A stretch of DNA of 9,112 nucleotides, taken from the NCBI GenBank assembly GCA_019242135.1, contig JAFAWC010000492.1, positions 1 to 9,112 on the forward strand. Reading direction: 5' to 3'. Source of the stretch: Mycobacteriaceae bacterium (lineage in GTDB: Bacteria; Actinomycetota; Actinomycetes; Mycobacteriales; Mycobacteriaceae). Numbering within the stretch: the stretch's first letter is position 1; every line of letters begins with the position of its first letter. A model generated the notes under the pieces. It ran no database searches and was not told where the DNA came from. It saw only the letters and a program-made list of their open reading frames with translations. The translations under genes and the position numbers were made by a program. Below, one piece after another: positions 4,831 to 9,112 of this stretch.

Positions 4831-6780
4831 CTAACCCCGCCATTCGAAGATGCGGGCGTCGCCGTTGTCGAAGATCTTGGCCCAGGACCGCGACTTGTCC
4901 AGCGACGCCAGGCCCTCCGGCATGACGAACTCACGGACCACCCGGGTGCTCGTCATCACATAACGAATGCCCAGCGCCCGTACGGCTTCCGCCACCCGGG
5001 GGTCGGTGTCGGCGTCGTCTGCATAAGCCCAGAAGATGAAACGGTGATAACCCGGGCCTTGCTGCACGGGGTAGTCGTAGTGGGTCCACAGTGGGTGAAG
5101 GCCTGCGACCGCGTACATCCAGGCGGTGCCGTCGACGTTGGCGTCGCCGATCAACGTGTCGCGTGCGCCGGGCAGCGTCGCGAGGTAGGCCATCGCCTCG
5201 AGGTCCTTGTGGTCGACCATCACGGAGTCGTATTTCTGCCCGAGCAGATACTCGTGGCGCGGAGAGTAGTACCAGGCGCAGCCCACGCTCACCGCGACGA
5301 CGATCGCAGCCGTCGCGGCGTACCAAACCGGTGCCCGGACGGTTCGGTGCGGCTCGAGCAGTCGCCGCGCTGCGGCCGCGACAGCGGCGCTGACCGTGAA
5401 CAACGCGATGCCCGCCATCGGTGCGAGCAGCAGTGTGATCACCGCGAACAGTCGGCGCGGGTCGCTGTAGAACAGGTCGCTGAACCTGCCGAGCACGGCG
5501 CCGACCACGGTGCCGAACGGCGCCGACGAATGCACGATCGCGCCGACCAGCAGCAGCCACGCCGCCAGCGGCCACCAGATCTTGCGCGCCACCAGGATCA
5601 CCGCACCGATCCCGGCCAGCGCCATCAGCGCGTACTGGATCGGAAAGTCGTTCAGGTGGCGGGTGTGGCCGACGACGGCGTCGAACAACGCCTTCTTCTT
5701 GCCCTCGTGGGTGATGAACGCATGCCCGACGATGATGTCGGCCTGCTTGAGGATTCCCGCGAACTGCGGCAGCAGCAGCAACGCCGCGGGCACGGAAACC
5801 GTCAGTAGCGTCGCAACGTCGGCCAGCCGGCCGCGCACGGGGTGCCACAGCCCGTCCAACGCCCACCACGCCGCGACGAACAACGTCGCCACCACGCCGC
5901 CGGTGGTGTGCACCGAGAACACCCCGAGCAGCGCGAGCACCGCGACCGGAATCCGGTCGCGGTGCCCAAGCGTGGACACGATCAGAACCGTCGTCGGTGC
6001 GGCGATGCCGTAGGCCGCGAGGTTGGGCATCGACGCGGTGTCGAACTCGATGTAGGGCAGCGCGGTGAACGACGCTGACATCGCGCCGGCTGCCGCCGCG
6101 CACCCGGCCGTGCGCCATTCGGTGGTTCGCTCGCGCAGAAGCCGCCACGTCAACGTCGCGGCACTCACCGGAAACAGCCAGACCGCCGCTGCCACGGAGC
6201 TGACGGTGTAGGCGGTGGTGGGGGCGGCACCGGTGAGCTGGCCGAGTACGGCGGCCAGTGCGTGAAACGTGGACGGGTAGTACAGCTGCGCATGAGTCTC
6301 GACGTTTCGCAGTTCGCCCATGTGCGTCGACGACGCCTGCCCGGTGTCGAGGATGAAGCGGATCTCGTTGGCATGCCACACCGCATCCCAGGTGCTCGGC
6401 ACCGACTGCCAGTGCGTCATGCCGATCATGGCGGAATAGCCGATCAGGCAAGCTCCCAGCAGGACACCCGCGGCCACGGCGACGGCCGGCCAGGCCGAGA
6501 CGGCCAGCCTCTCGGCGTCGTGGTTGCGGTAGCGCGACAGCACCATGCGCAAACCGACGACGACGCCGGTCACCACCAGCACAGCAAACAACGCCGTCCA
6601 CGCGTTCCACGGCCAGCCGATGGCGCCGAGCGGAATGATCGACAACCCGACCACGCCGTAGGTCAACGCCGGACCCACCGCCACCGCGACGGGCCACGGT
6701 AGCCGGGCGGCGATTCCGACCAGCGCCCCGGGCACTATCAGCAACAACAGCGCTGGCAGCACACCGAGGGCCAAACTCAC
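4831..6780 (-). CDS. GT-C membrane glycosyltransferase, Rv3779-like polyprenyl-phosphomannose synthase
   Basis: A 649-residue polytopic membrane protein homologous to M. tuberculosis Rv3779 (about 666 residues). Rv3779 was reported to make polyprenyl-phosphomannose, the mannose donor used outside the membrane for lipomannan, lipoarabinomannan and higher PIMs. About 12-14 hydrophobic spans lie between residues 4 and 503. A soluble C-terminal domain of about 145 residues (505-649) is strongly conserved, for example Y-L-A-T-L-P-G-A-R-D-T-L-I-G (532-545) and G-P-G-Y-H-R-F-I-F-W-A-Y (575-586). The loop after span four contains W-D-A-V-W-H-A-N (131-138), an acidic/aromatic segment of the kind found near GT-C active sites; assigning it as catalytic is my inference. 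The frame stays open to 6954, but upstream residues are Arg-rich and non-membrane-like. The GTG at 6780 places the first span directly at the N-terminus. No Shine-Dalgarno precedes it, and a -10-like hexamer sits 6 nt upstream, suggesting a leaderless mRNA. Confidence 0.88.
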   Translation of the reverse strand: MSLALGVLPALLLLIVPGALVGIAARLPWPVAVAVGPALTYGVVGLSIIPLGAIGWPWNAWTALFAVLVVTGVVVGLRMVLSRYRNHDAERLAVSAWPAVAVAAGVLLGACLIGYSAMIGMTHWQSVPSTWDAVWHANEIRFILDTGQASSTHMGELRNVETHAQLYYPSTFHALAAVLGQLTGAAPTTAYTVSSVAAAVWLFPVSAATLTWRLLRERTTEWRTAGCAAAAGAMSASFTALPYIEFDTASMPNLAAYGIAAPTTVLIVSTLGHRDRIPVAVLALLGVFSVHTTGGVVATLFVAAWWALDGLWHPVRGRLADVATLLTVSVPAALLLLPQFAGILKQADIIVGHAFITHEGKKKALFDAVVGHTRHLNDFPIQYALMALAGIGAVILVARKIWWPLAAWLLLVGAIVHSSAPFGTVVGAVLGRFSDLFYSDPRRLFAVITLLLAPMAGIALFTVSAAVAAAARRLLEPHRTVRAPVWYAATAAIVVAVSVGCAWYYSPRHEYLLGQKYDSVMVDHKDLEAMAYLATLPGARDTLIGDANVDGTAWMYAVAGLHPLWTHYDYPVQQGPGYHRFIFWAYADDADTDPRVAEAVRALGIRYVMTSTRVVREFVMPEGLASLDKSRSWAKIFDNGDARIFEWRG

Positions 6781-6786
6781 TGCACT

Positions 6787-6792
6787 AGTATG
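6787..6792 (-). promoter_or_regulatory. Candidate -10 for a leaderless transcript of the GT-C gene
   Basis: CATACT on the minus strand ends 6 nt before the GTG start at 6780, placing the predicted transcription start on the G of the start codon. It departs from the TANNNT consensus at the first base. The nearest -35-like hexamer, GTGACA (6818-6813), is 20 bp away, longer than usual. The lack of a ribosome-binding site before this GTG supports a leaderless mRNA, which is common in mycobacteria. Confidence 0.35.
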
Positions 6793-6813
6793 GCTGGCCA
6801 GGTGGGCCGGTCT

Positions 6814-6826
6814 GTCACGGCGTGAC
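6814..6826. promoter_or_regulatory. 13-bp palindrome in the divergent promoter region; candidate operator
   Basis: GTCACG-G-CGTGAC is a perfect inverted repeat with a single central base. It lies in the 111-bp gap between the divergent GT-C and aminotransferase-like genes and overlaps the -35 region proposed for the GT-C gene. It could bind a dimeric regulator acting on both genes. No regulator gene is adjacent and the site is short, so the call is tentative. Confidence 0.35.
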
Positions 6827-6891
6827 GGGCACACGAACCGCCGGCGACTGGGTCGTGAGGCCCGATCCAGAGAAGCTCTGAGGTGGCTTAC

Positions 6892-8088
6892 ATGGTGTAC
6901 GACGTTGCCCGGGTGAGGGGCTTGCATCCCTCGTTGGGCGACGGCTGGGTACACCTGGACGCGCAGCTGGGAATGTTGGTCCCGGAGTCTGTGGCCACTA
7001 CGGTCTCAACGGCGTTCCGCGGCTCCCGCCCGCACACCGCCGGCCCGCATCCATCGGCTCGGCGCAGCGCCGCCGTGCTCGACGCCGCGCGCCAGGCGAT
7101 CGGCGATCTGGTGAATGCCGACCCGCGCGGAGTCGTCCTCGGGCCCGACCGAGCGGTTTTGCTACGCGCCTTGGCCGACGCGTCGTCGTCCCGGACCGGT
7201 CTCGGCTACGAGGTGGTGGTCACCCGGCTCGACGACGAGGCGAACATTGCACCTTGGCTGCGCGCAGCAAACCGGTACGGCGCCAGGATCAAGTGGGCCG
7301 AGGTCGACATCGAGACCGGTGATCTACCGGGCTGGCAGTGGGAGAGCCTGATCACCAAGGGCACCCGGTTGGTCGCGATCACCTCGGCGTCGTCGACGCT
7401 CGGCACGGTCACGGATCTGCGCGCCGTCACCAAACTCGTCCACGACGCCGGCGGCCTCGTCGTGGTCGATCATTCCGCCGCCGCTCCGTACCGGTTGATG
7501 GACATCCACGAGGCCGACGCCGACGTGGTCGCGGTTAACGCCGTCGCCTGGGGTGGCCCGCCGATCGGCGCGCTGGCGTTCCGGGAGCCCGCGGTGATCG
7601 ACACCTTCGCCACCATGTCGCTGACGTTGAACGCCACCGGCCCAGAGCGTCTCGAGACGGGTGTGCACCAGTTCGGGTTGTTGGCCGGCATGGTCGCGAG
7701 CATCGAGTACCTCGCGGGGCTGGACGAGTCCGCGAGCGGCACTCGCAGGCAACGGCTCGCGACCTCGATGCAATCCGTGTCGTTGTACATGGACCGGGTG
7801 TTCGACTACCTGCACGCGTCGCTGCGTTCGCTGCCGCGGGTGATGGTGCTGGGGCGTCCCGAGGTGCGCATCCCGGTGCTCAGCTTCGCGGTGATCGACG
7901 TGCCCGCGGAGCGCGTCGTGCAGCGCCTGGCTGACAACGGGATCTGCGCGATCGCGAATGTACCGTCGCGGGTGCTGGATCTGATCGGCGTCAACGACGT
8001 CGGGGGTGCGGTGTCGATCGGGCTCGCGCACTATTCGACGACGGCCGAGATCGACCAGCTGGTCCGCGCGCTCGCGTCTCTCGGCTAA
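6892..8088 (+). CDS. Aminotransferase class V / cysteine desulfurase-like protein lacking the PLP lysine
   Basis: A 398-residue protein with the fold signature of class V aminotransferases, homologous to Rv3778c. Landmarks are [11 protein letters not shown] (112-122), [11 protein letters not shown] (190-200) where Asp193 matches the PLP-pyridine aspartate, W-G-G-P-P-I-G-A-L (220-228), E-T-G-V-H-Q (255-260) and [11 protein letters not shown] (378-388). The Schiff-base lysine is missing: the usual S-G-H-K-x-x-G-P is N-A-V-A-W-G-G-P, with Ala219 in the lysine position. The protein has only three lysines (134, 156, 181), all before Asp193. The C-terminal substrate-carboxylate Arg is replaced near Ser375. 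It is therefore unlikely to be a normal PLP enzyme; a structural, binding or altered-chemistry role is possible. The ATG at 6892 has GAGG (6880-6883) 8 nt upstream. An in-frame GTG at 6883 would add three residues. It overlaps the convergent oxidoreductase by 4 bp. Confidence 0.85.
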   Translation: MVYDVARVRGLHPSLGDGWVHLDAQLGMLVPESVATTVSTAFRGSRPHTAGPHPSARRSAAVLDAARQAIGDLVNADPRGVVLGPDRAVLLRALADASSSRTGLGYEVVVTRLDDEANIAPWLRAANRYGARIKWAEVDIETGDLPGWQWESLITKGTRLVAITSASSTLGTVTDLRAVTKLVHDAGGLVVVDHSAAAPYRLMDIHEADADVVAVNAVAWGGPPIGALAFREPAVIDTFATMSLTLNATGPERLETGVHQFGLLAGMVASIEYLAGLDESASGTRRQRLATSMQSVSLYMDRVFDYLHASLRSLPRVMVLGRPEVRIPVLSFAVIDVPAERVVQRLADNGICAIANVPSRVLDLIGVNDVGGAVSIGLAHYSTTAEIDQLVRALASLG

Positions 8089-9068
8089 TCACCCACTCGC
8101 AGCACGACTTTGCCGGTGACCTTGCCCGACGACAGCAGCTTGTGCGCCTCGGCGGCCTCCTGTATCGGTAGCACCGCGCCGATCTCCGGCCGCACCCGCC
8201 CGGCCACGATCATCGGCCACACATTGGCGACCACCTCGGCGACGACGGCGCCCTTGCTGGCTGGCCCGTCGACGGGGCGCCCGCGCAGCGCGGTCGCGAT
8301 GACGCCGGCGCGTTTGGCGAGCAGCTTGGCGATGTTGAGCTCAGCGGTCGTGCCGCCCTGAAGCCCGATGACGACCAACCGACCGTCATTGCCGAGCGCA
8401 TCGATGTTCCGGTCGAGGTACTTCGCACCGATGATGTCGAGGATGACGTCGACGCCCGCGCCGGCAGTCTCGTCGCGGATCCGGTCCACGAAGTCCTCTT
8501 CGTGGTAGTTGATCGTGATGTCGGCGCCCAGCTCGCGTGCCCGGTCCAGCTTCTCCGCCGAGCCGGCGGTGACCGCGACCCTCGCGCCCAGAGCGCGGGC
8601 CACCTGGATGCCATGGGTACCGACGCCGCTGCCGCCGCCGTGAAACAGCACCATCTGGTTGGCTCGCAGTCCCGCGGTCATCACCAGGTTGGACCACACC
8701 GTGCAGGCCACCTCCGGCAGACCGGCTGCCGCCACCAGGTCGACGCCGTCGGGAATCGGCATCACCTGTGGGGCTGGTGCGGCGACGTACTCCGCGTAGC
8801 CGCCGCCGGCCAGCAAAGTGCAAACTTGTTGCCCCGGCGCCCATCCAATGACGTCGGAGCCCACTTCGGCGATCACGCCGGATGCCTCCATACCCAAGAT
8901 TTCGCTTGCCCCGGGCGGCGGCGGGTACTGCCCCGCCGCTTGCAGCAGATCAGCGCGGTTCACCCCGGCGGCCCGGACCCGCACCAGGATTTCACCCGGG
9001 CCCGCGCGCACATCTGATACCTCCTCCCAGGAAAGTCGTTCTGCGGAGTGGGCGACGATGGCGCGCAT
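8085..9068 (-). CDS. NAD(P)H quinone oxidoreductase, PIG3-type MDR family
   Basis: A 327-residue zinc-independent medium-chain dehydrogenase/reductase homologous to Rv3777. Relatives reduce quinones or other activated carbonyls with NADPH in the cytoplasm. The N-terminal catalytic domain shows [19 protein letters not shown] (33-51), typical of the PIG3/TIGR02824 group, then L-G-M-E-A-S-G (58-64). It lacks the cysteine cluster of zinc alcohol dehydrogenases. The Rossmann domain holds G-G-G-S-G-V-G (144-150) and V-T-A-G-S-A-E-K (166-173), where Ser170 and Lys173 favour NADPH. The C-terminal G-K-V-T-G-K-V-V-L (315-323) is the usual family ending. The length is normal. The ATG at 9068 has no clear Shine-Dalgarno, but a TAGCGT hexamer ends 6 nt upstream, consistent with a leaderless transcript. 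Its stop overlaps that of the convergent aminotransferase-like gene. The physiological substrate is unknown. Confidence 0.9.
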   Translation of the reverse strand: MRAIVAHSAERLSWEEVSDVRAGPGEILVRVRAAGVNRADLLQAAGQYPPPPGASEILGMEASGVIAEVGSDVIGWAPGQQVCTLLAGGGYAEYVAAPAPQVMPIPDGVDLVAAAGLPEVACTVWSNLVMTAGLRANQMVLFHGGGSGVGTHGIQVARALGARVAVTAGSAEKLDRARELGADITINYHEEDFVDRIRDETAGAGVDVILDIIGAKYLDRNIDALGNDGRLVVIGLQGGTTAELNIAKLLAKRAGVIATALRGRPVDGPASKGAVVAEVVANVWPMIVAGRVRPEIGAVLPIQEAAEAHKLLSSGKVTGKVVLRVGD

Positions 9069-9074
9069 GACGTC

Positions 9075-9080
9075 ACGCTA
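9075..9080 (-). promoter_or_regulatory. Candidate -10 for a leaderless transcript of the oxidoreductase gene
   Basis: TAGCGT on the minus strand matches TANNNT and lies exactly 6 nt before the ATG at 9068, so transcription would begin on the A of the start codon. The intervening bases form part of TGACGTCA (9068-9075), a perfect 8-bp palindrome across the transcription start. No canonical -35 is visible at 16-18 bp spacing. The lack of a ribosome-binding site supports leaderless initiation. Confidence 0.4.
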
Positions 9081-9112
9081 CTACCGCGCCAATTCGGTCA
9101 CGCGGCAACGGC

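Noticed and set aside
4692..4934. Upstream extension of bpa by 81 residues.
   Set aside because: It runs into the end of the GT-C gene, is low-complexity Arg/Gly/Pro-rich, and would exceed the known Bpa length. The GTG at 4691 has a Shine-Dalgarno-like AGAAGGGA.
6781..6954. Extension of the GT-C gene by 58 residues.
   Set aside because: It would overlap the start of the divergent aminotransferase-like gene, and the added residues are Arg/His-rich with no membrane character.

Overview
The window is high-GC actinobacterial DNA and almost certainly comes from a mycobacterium, probably not from the M. tuberculosis complex. From memory of the H37Rv map, six consecutive genes correspond in order and orientation to Rv3777 to Rv3783: a PIG3-type quinone oxidoreductase, an aminotransferase-V-like protein, a GT-C membrane protein, the proteasome activator Bpa, Wzt, GlfT1 and Wzm. 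Galactan synthesis and export genes next to a proteasome activator are typical of mycobacteria and their mycolate-containing relatives. No rRNA, tRNA, CRISPR array, transposase or phage gene is visible.

Layout. Bases 1-79 are the tail of a plus-strand gene that looks like the end of a CBS domain. A plus-strand ion permease of the ArsB/NhaD/P-protein group follows (168-1457). It converges on a minus-strand gene block across a 73-bp gap that holds a perfect 8-bp-stem hairpin. Read 5' to 3' on the minus strand, the block is a GT-C polyprenyl-phosphomannose synthase-like protein (6780-4831), bpa (4691-4185), wzt (4172-3342), glfT1 (3281-2355) and wzm (2358-1531). A 111-bp divergent promoter region separates the GT-C gene from a plus-strand, degenerate aminotransferase-V-like gene (6892-8088). 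That gene converges, with overlapping stop codons, on the oxidoreductase (9068-8085).

How the genes fit together. GlfT1 adds the first galactofuranose residues of cell-wall galactan to the decaprenyl-linked GlcNAc-rhamnose acceptor. Wzm and Wzt form the ABC transporter that moves the lipid-linked galactan across the plasma membrane. The GT-C protein, by homology to Rv3779, makes polyprenyl-phosphomannose, the mannose donor for lipomannan, lipoarabinomannan and higher PIMs. Bpa is an ATP-independent activator of the 20S proteasome, and its C-terminal GQYL is intact. wzt, glfT1 and wzm are tightly packed and look translationally coupled.

Most notable observations. (1) A perfect 32-bp tandem duplication sits between wzt and glfT1. 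Each copy carries a Shine-Dalgarno-like stretch and an ATGA stop/start overlap, so wzt, two identical 11-residue mini-ORFs and glfT1 form an unbroken chain of stop/start overlaps, much as MIRU elements do. (2) The aminotransferase-V-like protein has no lysine after residue 181, so the PLP Schiff-base lysine is absent, along with other active-site residues. (3) Possible leaderless promoters, a palindrome in the divergent promoter region, and a convergent gene pair with overlapping stops and no room for a terminator.
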